From Elysia chlorotica (taxonomy: Eukaryota > Mollusca > Gastropoda > Plakobranchidae), in the NCBI GenBank assembly GCA_003991915.1, contig RQTK01000212.1:520021-584020 (forward strand): a DNA stretch of 64,000 bases. The letters are read 5' to 3'. Below, piece after piece: positions 24,827-36,478 of the stretch. Numbering within the stretch: position 1 is the stretch's first letter; every line of letters begins with the position of its first letter. Under the pieces are notes generated by a model, which had not been told where the DNA came from, ran no database searches, and saw nothing but the letters and a program-made list of their open reading frames with translations. Made by a program: the position numbers and the translations under genes.

Positions 24827-26120
24827 ATATTTATTTATTTTTTTTTCTGGAAAAGAAATGCCCTATATGTGATCATGTGCCTTTCAGCACTCATTGCTTG
24901 CACAAAGCCTTGATCCCCTGTCACAAGGACCATTAATTTTGTTCAACTGGCATGAGAGTTTATCTCCAAATCCAACCAGCGATTTCTGCTGTCACACCTC
25001 ACATACTTAGGCATATTTTTAATAGTGAAATTTATACGCTGTTAGTTAAAAAAACGCGCCTTTTGAACTACTCCGCCGCATAAAGCAAATGAATGTTGTT
25101 TCTGATTATCATACAACTACTGTTAATTGCGCAACTAAAACCCAAGTAGCTTTCAGTTTTTCGAGTACAGAAAATTAAAGCAAAGAACAATGTTTTTCAA
25201 AATGCGATGTCTCTTCGTTGTTTATTTAGATTTGTGTAATACTGTTTTATCGATATATCTGTATTGAAGTTGACCTTATCCGGGATTACCGACTTGGACT
25301 TCTAGTTTATCTGATCGACATCGTTTATTCTTCCGAATAGTACCGATTTGCCTATCTGCATCCTGTCCTCGTAGTTTTTTCTGACAAATTAATTTCACCT
25401 AGGGTGTCTTTGATCTCAGATCTGACTCGGATCTATTGGCTATTTTAATGACAAGCCTTGGCCAAACCGATCTAAGCTTATTGATTATTAGGTAAGCGAA
25501 AAGCTGAATTTAACATGCACGCTCGTCTTGTGCCTTTTATAAAAGAAAATAATGAGGTCTGGATCTAGCTAAAGCTAGATCTAACAAAGTTATTGTGTGT
25601 GATAACTGCATTGAATCGGACGATCAGCACATTCTGCGTCTAATATTATTTAATTCTAAATTCATATAAACTAGATCTATATCTGGATTTCTGTTAATGT
25701 TACTGTATGATATTTGCATGTTTTACTCTAATCCTTTCTTTAAAAAACAAACAAACAAAACAAAACACCTCGTGTTTATTCCTTCATGAAATGGACGCAC
25801 ACAACGCAGTTAAAAATGTATCTAAATTATGATTACCGGTAATGAAATTAGAGCAGATGTAGGGTAAAAATAAAATTCGATGAGGATATAAGTATTATTA
25901 GTATAGCATAAAAAAATAATAGGCTTAATTGGAAGCCGGTAATGAAGAAAATCTGTTGTAGATATATATATATATATATATATTGTTTACAGGCAAATTT
26001 AATATGTGTTCGCGAGACTTGCTATTTCCTTCAATAAATGTATACATTTATCATCTCAGGAACATTCTCAGAGCCACTATAAACGGACGCAAATCTTGAA
26101 ATTTTTCAGCTCCAGGAGAA
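24827..26120. other. AT-rich intergenic DNA
   Basis: No gene was recognised. There is a (TA)n run at about 25964-25983 and several AGATCT motifs. WDR70 exon 1 could be hidden here but no convincing ATG plus donor in the needed phase was found. Confidence 0.4.
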
Positions 26121-26184
26121 CGACACCCCCCCTCTTTCTCCACTACCAAAGTTCTGGAAATTTCGCCAGATTTGGGTGGCATCC

Positions 26185-26640
26185 CTGTAACATCACTCTG
26201 TGTCAATTCTCTGTCGATGACCTCAGTTTTCACTTTAAGTCAATGAATTGAATGATAAAATCACTCTGTGTCATTTACTGTCAATAATAAAACAACCCTG
26301 TGACACTGTTTGTGTGGATAACCTCATACTTGGTCAATAAACTCTCTACATGCCTCTAATAAAATAACACAGTTGATTGAAAGCTCTCTCTGGGTCAACA
26401 ATACTACTCTGAATCGATATACTCATTTGGTCAATTATAAAATTACTCTGTCTTCCTACACTCCATGTTTTTAGGCTCTGTGTAAATTTAACTCTGTTCT
26501 TATAACAAAATCACGCTTTGTCACCTGACTTTATGTCAATGGGCACAGAGTTACTCTGTATCAGTTGACGTTTTGTCAAAGGGCACTTGTAAGCTTCTTT
26601 GTGTAAATTGACGTAACCTTTAATAAATCAATGGGACTGT
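26185..26640. repeat. Degenerate repeat field with TCACTCTGTGTCA-like motifs
   Basis: Motifs such as AATCACTCTGTGTCA, AACCCTGTGACACTG, AATTACTCTGTCTTC, AATCACGCTTTGTCACC and GAGTTACTCTGTATCAG recur every 20-60 bp, often next to GTCAAT or AATAAAA. One more copy is at 24665. The spacing is irregular, so it looks like an old decayed tandem array. Confidence 0.45.
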
Positions 26641-28570
26641 GTTGAACATAGATTCTTGTGTTAGAGAGCTTGTAGAATTGACTTCTCGCCAAGATTTTCA
26701 AATTGTGAGCAGCTTTACAAGATATCACATACAAATTAAAGCTTTCCTTTGTGTAAGTTTCTTTCTTTGTCTTTTTTTGTATGTATGTATGTAGTAAATC
26801 CAGGCCGGGGGGGGTGGTGGTTCAAACTATGGACATTTCAAGTCAACTGATTTCCTGCTCCATGCATACAAGTGAAATGGAGATTTCATTTTTGCGTTCA
26901 TTTACCCCAACGCTTTTCCACAACAAAATGAAAATAAGAGAAAAAGAATGGAAGAAGGTAAAACCAAAGGAAAGAGAGATTAGAAGAAAATGTAACTCTT
27001 AGCAACTGTGGGGAGTAAAATCCTAGAGAGATATAAGAGAAGAACTAGATCTAGAAGAAGAATGCCATAAAATATTCGAAAAGAGAGAGAGAACTTCCAG
27101 TAACCCAACAGTGGAAAAGAGAAGAAAACTAAGAGACAGAGGAAAGAAAATGAAGAAAACCAGTAGAAGGAGAAACTACATTTGAGAAGAAATATAGAGG
27201 AGAGAGAGGGAGACAGGCAGGCCGAGATATATATTTTTTTCTACATTAGGTGGTTTTTGTCATCGCCAATATATTTAATAGATGGGTTAGGTATCATGGT
27301 ATGGGTACATCAGTTTATTACCTAAAATAAGGGAAGGATGTAGATAGGGTTAAATGTGAGAGTAGATTCTATTTGTGAGGTGTTGGGTTTACAAAAATTG
27401 CTCTTGCTATTCAAAAGATTTGGCTAAAAGTTTTGCCCAGTGCTGTACGAATAGAACATTCAATCTTGTAGAAGCACTGCGATGTAATTTATAGTTTTAG
27501 TGAAATCTCTAAATGTTCTAATGGATAAAAGGCGATATATATATATTAGATAGATAATTTTTGGGTTGAGTTTAAAAGAAACAACATTGACAAACTGATA
27601 CTTTACTAGATTCTCTGTAGAAGCAGATATGCCTTAATTTTAAAATCTTGAGTGAGCAAAAATTTTCTCATTAACAAAGCTAAAGTTTTAAAAGCTATTT
27701 AATTTGAAACTTGAGCAAAATGAAATGCATCTAGTCCTTATATTATATAAATACCAATTGTAAATTGATATCCAGAGATCAAAATCTAGCAAAGTCTATA
27801 TCAGGCTCACACGAATTGTGTTATTTGTTCACCTCTAGATTTTCATTCCACTTTAAAAAAAAAAAAAAGGAAAACAGTTTACACAAGTAATTAATATCTT
27901 AATTTGAATTGACATCCAGAATTTTTTTGTTTTGGATTTGTCTAAATTTGGCTTGCGATACTTGTGTTTTATATTGCTCTTTATGGCCTCAAGCTGTTAT
28001 AACCTTATTAAATCAGCATGTTTCAAAATAATTTTTCATACTGCCGTAGGTTTTTAACGTTTAACATCTTATAGTTTTATATGGGAAGTACCTTAAATTT
28101 AATGCCATAAAATGATACATCGCACATGTTTTTGGTATAAATCTTGGTTTTCAGATAAGATGGGCGATGGAAACACTTCCAAATGTTGGCCTTGGACAAT
28201 CAATTGAGATTTTAATTTCTACACACATAGTGACATACAATGAACACCAGATTGATCATAATTGCACTTACTTTACAACTAGTTGTCATTCCCTTTTATG
28301 GGTATTGGAACAAAAGATACAAAAAATGATTTGCTCTATCATCAAAAAGATAATTAATAAAATACTTAAAAAGTATTCATTTAGTATGTGGATCTATACC
28401 GATCCACTACAGTATAAATATATTTACGTTAAATAAAGACTTTATACAGTTTACAGTTTACTCTGCAACTGACTGGAGTGAAATTGAACTGGTTAGATCA
28501 GACTTAGAAGTCTTTATTGTCAGGCTTTTAAGTATATTATTGATTTTACATGTACAATGTATAATAAATA
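26641..28570. other. Intergenic, purine-rich stretch at 26925-27220
   Basis: The + strand at 26925-27220 is strongly purine-rich (GAAGA and GAGA runs). The rest is AT-rich with short (TA)n and poly-A runs. No exon was recognised. Confidence 0.5.
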
Positions 28571-28574
28571 TATA

Positions 28575-28850
28575 TAATATATAATAATAATAATAAAAAA
28601 TTTAGCGCTTTCCATTTTCATAATATTTTAAAAAATCTCAAAGCGCTTTACAGTGGATACACTAAATACGCATACATCATATCAATCAGCATGCAATTAA
28701 AAATTAAATATTAAAAGTTAAATCTTAACCAAACAATATACATAAGAAGAAATATATATATATATATATATATATTGAAAAAAAAAAAGGAATGACCTGT
28801 CGCGACTCTAGAAGTTCGAGCCCGCTGCTCTTGTCTGGCGACTATACAAC
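28575..28850. repeat. Dispersed repeat with AGCGCTTT hairpin and (AAT)n head
   Basis: An (AAT)n run leads into TTTAGCGCTTTCCATTTTCA and then CAAAGCGCTTTACAGTGGAT, so AGCGCTTT and AAAGCGCT form an inverted pair about 30 bp apart. A (TA)n run and poly-A follow at 28751-28789. The architecture looks like an interspersed element; only one copy is present here. Confidence 0.4.
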
Positions 28851-28859
28851 GTTAGGCCA

Positions 28860-31460
28860 GGGCAAACTAGAGGTTTTGTTTTGTTTTGTTTTTTGCTTTC
28901 AATGCTTAATCAGATTAATGTATCAAATTGAATCTATGTATCAATGATTATCAATTTTGGCAGACTGCTGATGTTATAAATTTTAATTTCTTTCAAACAA
29001 CTTGCCCCTCCATAGGATTCTAGCAACTTTGAGGTAAAGTGTTGTGCTACATTATCTTTCAAATAAAATAAAATATGGTGCTTCTTAGGTTTCTAGAGCA
29101 TGGTACATTTGTGGGTGTTTTACTTTGGTTTTAAATTTCGTTTGTTTTCTTTTTTTTTTTTTTGTCTGTTTGGGTGAAATAAAAAAAAACAAAAAAACTT
29201 TTAAAACCATAACTTCCTTTCTTGTGTCTAATCAAACTGCTGGACTTCTCATGTGCTGGGGAAATGTGTTGTTATCTTTGTCATCCTTGTTTGGTCACTT
29301 GATTTTATTTTTTAGTAACATATTAAGGTATTGTATTCCTGATTTTTATCTCTGCCTTTAATTAATTTGAAAGGATTCTATTTCAATTTTAAGCTATATG
29401 AATCTTTGATTTGCTTGTTTCTTCAAAAGTATTTAGTAAAAAACATTAATGTATAAATCTATTTTTTTCATGACAGGATATGTTTACAATATTCAAGAGA
29501 AAAGAAAAGTATGAATAACCCATGTATGAACAATTCAAATAAGCCAGGCCCAGGAAGTGAGGATATATTTGTGACATTTTAGACTTTCAGTAGAATTTTA
29601 TCTCTTAAAACCCCTCTCTCCGCCTTTTCCCTTATAGTTTTCCTATAATGGGGTATCACTTTTGCTACTGTCACTAAATTACATTTAGCCATTTAAAACA
29701 AAAAGAGACTGGGGATGGGGCTATACTTCCATTGGTAATATCTATAATTTCCTATGTTGACTTCCAACAAGTACTTTTTGTGTGAGTTTAAGTACTGTTA
29801 TTAGTTATCCAGGGGTATCGACGGTATGTTTCTATTGAGTACTACTTGTGGCTCATGACATCTTTTAGCGGGCTTCATGTCATGTGTGGTTTAGGGTACA
29901 AGGTATATTTTTTGTGGGTGCCACTAGCGTTAGACTACTATTATAATGCCCAATGTACCACCAACCTGTTTTAAGTTTTATTTCATGCATGTGCTGTTCA
30001 TTCATATTTCAAATGCAGTTTCCTTTAAGTAATCAACTAAAATGATGTCAACATTATTTGTTTGATGCTTCACTTTGAAGTGGTGTCCTCTCAGGTAAAA
30101 GTTTGCGCAAGGATAGACGAGCCGTGTAGCATTTTTTTAAGGTGGCAGATCGAGATTTAGGTTAGGTTTTTCACACCTGGTGTGGCATGGGCAGGAGTCC
30201 GGTCGCGGTGATTGTGCTGCCTGCAGCCGCCTTCAACATGTCAACTGTCCAGTTGCTATTGGCACTGACCACGTCACTGTGCTATCTTTGAGGCAGTCTC
30301 TTATCAGTCCATCAGGCATTTTCTAATTGCTTCGTGTTTTGTTTTTGTTCTCATACATAGATTCCTATACCTTGTTTCGTCATGACAATCTACGCGATCA
30401 CAACCACGGGTATCCGTTTATACTATTATAGCGAGGAATAGGTTTGCCTAGTTTTTCGTTAGGACTACCTGTAGCGTAGTTACCACCAGTTTGGTTCGGT
30501 TACGTAAAATCCTGTCGAACTAAGAACTCGTATAACATAAACAAATACAAACCCTATATAACCTTTGTACTTTTTTTTTTTTATTATTCAATGTAGGCGC
30601 AGTTTTTAGCGTGCGCTCTCTAAAAGCACACGGGAAGAATTTTTTGAATGCAGAATGAGACAAACATCGCCTGCAGATTTAAACTATGCTATGTGAGCAG
30701 CGCCAATATACCATTTGTTTGTGGCAAGGTCTTATGGCCAAATTAAATGTCGAACCCGCATTCTGACAGTTTTACCAGATAAAGCGGCTTGTATTTTGGT
30801 TCGTTTATATTTCTGGTGTTGCCGCTGAGAAACTGTTGATGTTACCCCTTGCAACGAGTTGTCCGGGCAGAAAAGATCTATAGTGGATACTGATTCATAT
30901 TCGGCAAACCGCGTCTCTAATCCATGATACATTATCCTTAGGTAGTTAATAAAATCTCTCTTGGCATTGAGTAGATGGGAGGTATAATTTGGTTGTGCGG
31001 AAGCAGCACTGTCGCTAGAGGCAAGAGATAGTTCTATTGATTGCTTTCCTTAAGTACTGTACATTCCGCGTCGGTTCACTAAACCAAACAAGCCATTTGT
31101 TCAGATTTCCTGTTAACTTTTTACTTTTTGTAATCGAAGTGTGCTAAATCAAGACCTCATGATATAGAGGCATTGCCTCTTCGATTCAAATGTTTGTTTA
31201 CCCCGGCGACTCGACCCGCACTAAGAGAGTCCTTGGTTTTATTGGAGGCTGAGCACGAGGTCCATGCACGTCTCGGAGACTGAGGGAACCTTAACAGGCT
31301 TAACTTTGCTAAATTCTCATTAAAAACTCTTGAGAGGAAACTAATCAAACACAAGTACGATCCACAAATTTGAGACGTCGCAATCCGCAGGCCAAATGAT
31401 TGAAGAAAAGCGTGTGTTTTGCAGTGATCTATTTGATGTTACTTAACATAATAAATCATA
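28860..31460. other. Intergenic DNA, nothing recognised
   Basis: This 2.6-kb stretch has short open frames on both strands, none of which matches a family I recognise or has convincing splice signals. The segment 30100-31300 is less AT-rich than its surroundings. Confidence 0.4.
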
Positions 31461-31467
31461 AGTGTTC

Positions 31468-32053
31468 ATCTTCAGTTAAATGAGTTATAACGTGTATTTT
31501 GATCGGCCCATCAGCTTTCTTAGCTAAGTTTCCCACCGTTCCAAATATGACCCCCCCCCTCACACACACACACACACACACACAAACGAAACAAAACACA
31601 CAAAAAACGCTACGTTGTGCCTCGTTTAATAATTGTATGATGCATTTGTCGCAAATCCTGGTTTACAAAAAACTATATGCAGACCTCGATCAATCGTCCC
31701 AGAATGGCACGAGGAAGATCAGAAGGTAGAAGCAAGCGGCGTGTGTCCGGTGGTAGTATAATCTTCAGTTAAATGAGTTATAACGTGTATTTTGATCGGC
31801 CCATCAGCTTTCTTAGCTAAGTTTCCCACCGTTCCAAATATGACCCCCCCCCCTCACACACACACACACACACACACAAACGAAACAAAACACACAAAAA
31901 ACGCTACGTTGTGCCTCGTTTAATAATTGTATGATGCATTTGTCGCAAATCCTGGTTTACAAAAAACTATATGCAGACCTCGATCAATCGTCCCAGAATG
32001 GCACGAGGAAGATCAGAAGGTAGAAGCAAGCGGCGTATGTCCGGTGGTAGTAT
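31468..32053. repeat. Tandem duplication, period 293 bp, containing (CA)n
   Basis: Copies 31468-31760 and 31761-32053 are nearly identical, each beginning ATCTTCAGTTAAATGAGTTA and including a poly-C plus (CA)n tract and a segment beginning ATGGCACGAGGAAGATC. Visible differences are the C-run length and a G/A change near the end. Confidence 0.95.
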
Positions 32054-32209
32054 ATTATGTGGTCGACCAAGTTCTGGGAACCTGTCGTAGTAATGGTTAA
32101 GTTTGGCGCTCTCTCCACGAAAAACTACCAATCGTCTCGCAATAAGGATAAAACGTGTGCCGCCAACTCTCACTCTAACACCTGTGGCAGCCTCTGGAAA
32201 AGCCCCCAT
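31967..32209 (-). other. Unassigned 80-codon open frame, protein-like composition
   Basis: The frame starts MGAFPEAATGVRVRVGGTRF, continues HYYDRFPELGRP, and ends with a proline/leucine-rich segment (ILPPDIRRLLLPSDLPRAIL). The C-terminal 29 codons are also present in the first copy of the tandem duplication (31665-31760), with one Ile/Thr difference. No family was recognised; it could be a transposase remnant, an exon of an unknown gene, or chance. Confidence 0.25.
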
Positions 32210-33800
32210 CTATGTTAAATGGATGCTGACCATAATCACTATTTCAACACAATGATATGATGATAAGATATTGAATCGTTTTGAAATTGATTGTTTTATT
32301 TTATAACCACCAAGCAAGGCTGATCTTATGTCAGATGGTGGAAGACAATGATTGTTACCGATCTGCCGTGAGCTCCGCATCGATTCCCCTCATTTTAAAA
32401 ACGTTTGGCCAAATCAAAAGGCGCTTAGTGTCACATGGTGCGCTTAATTCCTTTTTCATTGTACTTGAATGTTCTGTGTCTGAGGTGAAGTGAAACCGTT
32501 TTGTCGTTTTGAAATTATTTGCATGCAAGTTGTGGTGCTTTATTGAGTGTTATATCACGCACGCTTCATGACGATTATAACGACGGGCATAAACATAATG
32601 GCCATCGAATTCAAATTGTCTCCAAGATAATTTTTCCTCTTTTCTCTCTGATGAAATATCGATTGAAACCGTGATTTGACGCACTGGTGAAGCTTATGGT
32701 CGTTAACTTTCCGTTTTATTCAATTGCGCAGTGATGTATTATTCAGAATAAGATCAACGAATTAGGTTTTTGGAATTTAACATTACACCAATATCTAACT
32801 AAGAATAGATTCTACATACAGATTTAAGTAGAACCCCAGGCAAAGTGTTTAGAAAGAGATAGAGACCCGTCAACACAGCAAGAGACAATTAAAGAGATTG
32901 AGTTTTACCTGTTTTGAAATTTGACATGTTAAATAAAACAGAAGTCATTTAAGTACAAAACGGAATTAATTCCTTCTTATTGTTTTGTATACCTGAAGAT
33001 GGTAATTCTATCACCCACTGTAATCACTTGAGAGGCAATCCCGTTACCCATTCACCAGGTTCAGTAATCGGTTTGCTGTTTTGAGAACAATAACATGTGC
33101 AGCTGCTGTAATCTAGCGACAGAAAGCGAGAGTTAGAGAGAGAGAGAGGGGGGGGGGCGAGCTGAGAGAGACAGACAGGGACAGAGGCAGAGTGAGAGTG
33201 AGGTCATGGAGATGTATTCATGTCGTGTGTAAGTGTAAAACGTTTGACTAACCATAATGCACATGATAGTTACCAGTGAGTTGTTTCTCACACAGCGGAA
33301 ATTGTTTTTTTTCCTTTGTAGTATTCCATATTATTATATTTGTAACATCATATACTTTTACATATCAGGCTGTGCCACATCGACTCTTTATACAGCTTCC
33401 TGTTTCCTTCGATAGGTTGAAAAAAGCCGAGTCCTGTCGAAGATAGTATATATTGTGTATCTAATAGTCTCAAGCAATTCCTTGACTACATTCTTGCCCT
33501 CTTGAGGCGATTTTAAGTGTTTTGTGGTTGGGAAAGGGTACCCTTATTTTATTATTTTTGTCATAAATATTTTTGTAGCTTTAGGCATCAGTTCTTTTGG
33601 GCAAGCGCCAATGTTCGTCATTATTTATTAAAAATTAATAAAAATTATTTTCATCTTTTTCATGCGTCCTTTTATTAAACATGTTGTTAAACATTTAAAT
33701 TCACGTTTGGTACATTTTGTGAACCCTATATATAATTTTATATATATCATTAAAATCGTTACATGCGCATGTTTTGGCCTTGATAACTGTTGCAAAGCAA
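32054..33800. other. Intergenic DNA with short GA-rich tract
   Basis: Apart from the frame at 31967-32209 nothing coding was recognised. A purine tract with GAGAGA and a G run lies at about 33127-33210. Confidence 0.4.
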
Positions 33801-33804
33801 ATAA

Positions 33805-33975
33805 AGGTGGGGGGTGGTGCTAGTGGTAGAGCGTTGATCTCCTAATGGGGAGGTCACCGGTTCCAAACATTTTTGTCCGATGTCGCCCCTATTTGTTGGG
33901 TCAGTCTCAATTTAATGTGACCGCATTGTGTCAGCGTGGCAGACCGTACAATTGCCAGATGTTAGTCCAGGGGCC
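33805..33975 (+). repeat. tRNA-derived SINE
   Basis: The head GGTGCTAGTGGTAGAGCGTT resembles a tRNA A box, and GGTCACCGGTTCCAAACA sits where the B box belongs. The body then follows the local SINE pattern: TTGTTGGGTCAGTCTCAATT, TGTGACCGCATTG, CAGCGTGGCAGACCGTACAA and ATTGCCAGATGTTAGT. It runs directly into the minisatellite. Confidence 0.7.
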
Positions 33976-33979
33976 TTTA

Positions 33980-34755
33980 TAACCATGAACCCATGCACCC
34001 TGTGATCTTGGGGATTATTGTTTGTTTCATAACCATGTACCCCATGCCCCGTGATCTTGTGGGTTAGTGTTTGTTCATAACCATGTACCCCATGCCCCAT
34101 GATCTTGTGGGTTAGTGTTTGTTTCATAACCATGTACCCCGTGATCTTGGGGGTTAGTGTTTGTTTTATAACCATGTACCCCGTGATCTTGTGGGTTAGT
34201 GTTTGTTTCATAACCATGTACCCCGTGATCTTGGGGGTTAGTGTTTGTTTTATAACCATGTACCCCGTGATCTTGGGGGTTAGTTTTTGTTTCATAAGCA
34301 TCTACCCCATGCCCAGTGATCTTGGGGATTAGTTTTATTTTATAACCCATGTATCCCATGCACAGTGATCTTGGGGATTAGTTTTTGTTCATAACCATGT
34401 ACCCCGTGATCTTGGGGATTAGTGTTTGTTTTATCATCATGTACCCCATGCCCAGTGATCTTGGGGGTTAGTTTTTGTTCATAACCATGAACCCATGTAC
34501 CCCAGTGATCTTGGGGATTAGTGTTTGTTTTATAAGCATCTACCCCATGCCCAGTGATCTTGGAGATTATATATTGTTCATAAGCATCTACCCCATGCCT
34601 CTTGCTCTTGGTAATTAGTTTTTGTTTATAACCATCTACCCCATGCCCCGTGATCTTGCCATGTACCCCATGCCCTGTGATCTTGCCATGTACCCCATGC
34701 CCTGTGATCTTGGAGGTTAGTTTTTGTTTATAACCACATCACCCATGCCCAGTGG
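33980..34755. repeat. Minisatellite, unit about 42-60 bp
   Basis: About 15 or more units built from CATGTACCCC, (ATGCCC) CGTGATCTTG, GGGGTTAGTG and TTTGTTTCATAAC occupy 775 bp. Central units (34080-34290) are most regular at about 42 bp; edge units are more diverged and include an extra CATGCCC segment. Open frames on both strands are consequences of the repeat. Confidence 0.9.
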
Positions 34756-36478
34756 GAGAAACAAAATATGAATAGAGCTGCTTCTTGTGTTTAAAACTGT
34801 GGAAGATCCGTTTTGAGATAAGCATTTAAGCTTGAGAACACATAAACATTAACAGTTAGCAAAACCACTCTATAACTATAAGGTGCTGTGACTTCAAGCA
34901 ACCAATCATATTATTTGGTGTAAACATACATTTCTAGAGTATAATAAACGTATCCTACCCAGCACAGTTTGTTTGCAAAATGCTAAGTATGGAAAGGGTA
35001 TAATAATCTTTTTTTTTATTATTTCAATCATATATCGATGCCGCCGTGATAAGATAAGATAAATGTCATGGGTAATTTTTACCAGAGAAACGAAAAACAA
35101 ATAATAATACATTTTTTTAATTGATAAAATTAGGACTACTAATTTTTATGACTTTGTTATTGATCCGTACAGGAGAATATCGTCCTAAATGAGAAAGTTT
35201 GTAATTTTGCTGCAATTCAAAGAATAGCGACACTCAACAAAGTTGTCTAACACAGTTGTCCGTTTTGCACACTATGATTAAGAAATATAAGCGACACGAT
35301 GCGATGGTGCTTATTTTTATCGCGACCAAGATATCACTTATCTGATTTTTTTTTAAAAGCAGAGAGCCTCGAGGGCTATTTGTGACCAGACATGTTAATA
35401 AATCAAGATTATTAAAAAAACATCTGTTGCCCCCCACGCATCACGAGGAGGTTGGAGCAGGAGAGCGCAGGGTATTCTCCTTTTTAAATTTCTTAAAGCA
35501 TTGATTTGGGAACATTATTTTAATTGGAATTCTTGTGTAAGAGCTGATTATAAGAAGGATGGTAGTCTTTTCTAATGGCAGACTTAAGCTCCTGAAAATG
35601 TTAATACTTTGAGTTAGGAATCCTCAACTGCTCCAGATACAGCTGCTTTGGCTTTTCCTTCTTCTTACTTCCAAAGTCATCTTGTGACTAGAGACATTCC
35701 CTATCACGTTAGGGACGCTCTATCTAGACACTTTGAATTGATGTTGACATCAGCCTTTGCAGATGCTTGCTGGTTGGTTTGGTCTGTGGCGGGGATAGCT
35801 GCAATATCTTTGCTGCTTTGCTGTGTTTAATTATCTTTGTGTTAATTGACTTTTTAAACACAGAAATTTTGTCACCAAACTCTCAATGGCATGAGAATAA
35901 CTGAAGCATTCTGCATGAACACATGCTTATATACGCACATTAGAGTCCAGGTTCATATATGAGCATCTGATTTGACAGACATGACTAATACTCCTTGGCG
36001 TCTCTCCTTAACTTACTGTACTATTACCAAGTTAATCCCCAACTATCAAGAAAGTCTAAAGACAAACTTGGATGAGACAGACAGGATTATTCCTCTTCAG
36101 CGCCTCACCATTACTTAATAAATTAATCCTCAGCCTTAGGAAAGGTGGTCTAAAGTTGTTTATTTTTTTATATTTTCTTGCTTTCTAAAACGCTTCCTCC
36201 TCCTTCCCTTTTCTGCAAACTGATTTTCATTGTGTTAAAAAACAGTCTTTATCACTAGAAATTAAACGAATCTCATATTCAAAATATAAAACAGGATGTT
36301 TAGATTATTCTCGACAAAAAATCATTTTTGCAAATGTTGATGTTTATAAAATTTTATCATGGTACATGTATCTTTTTTTTTTTTTAAACAGTATTGCTTT
36401 GCTCTAGTTCTCTCGAAGAGATTATAGGGTGCCTAAGGTGGCATATATATAACCGCCTTTTTTCGTCTTCCATTGCAG
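34756..36478. other. Sequence 5' of known MFSD14 exons
   Basis: This should contain, or be an intron after, the missing first MFSD14 exon. No ATG-containing exon with a matching donor was identified. A 60-codon frame at 35648-35830 has a hydrophobic C-terminus but no recognisable similarity. Confidence 0.4.

Noticed and set aside
30732-31354. Minus-strand frames at 30732-30932 and 31157-31354 as genes
   Set aside because: Short, with no recognisable domains, no convincing splice partners and no sign of a shared gene model.
33811-33870. Functional tRNA gene
   Set aside because: A and B box-like sequences are present, but no complete acceptor stem can be formed and a SINE body follows directly.
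33912-34359. Repetitive protein encoded on either strand (ITGYMVMKQTL repeats)
   Set aside because: The frames are open only because the minisatellite unit length is near a multiple of three; there are no splice or start features and similar frames occur on both strands.
33980-34755. CRISPR-like array
   Set aside because: Units are contiguous variants of one sequence with no unique spacers, in a eukaryotic context.
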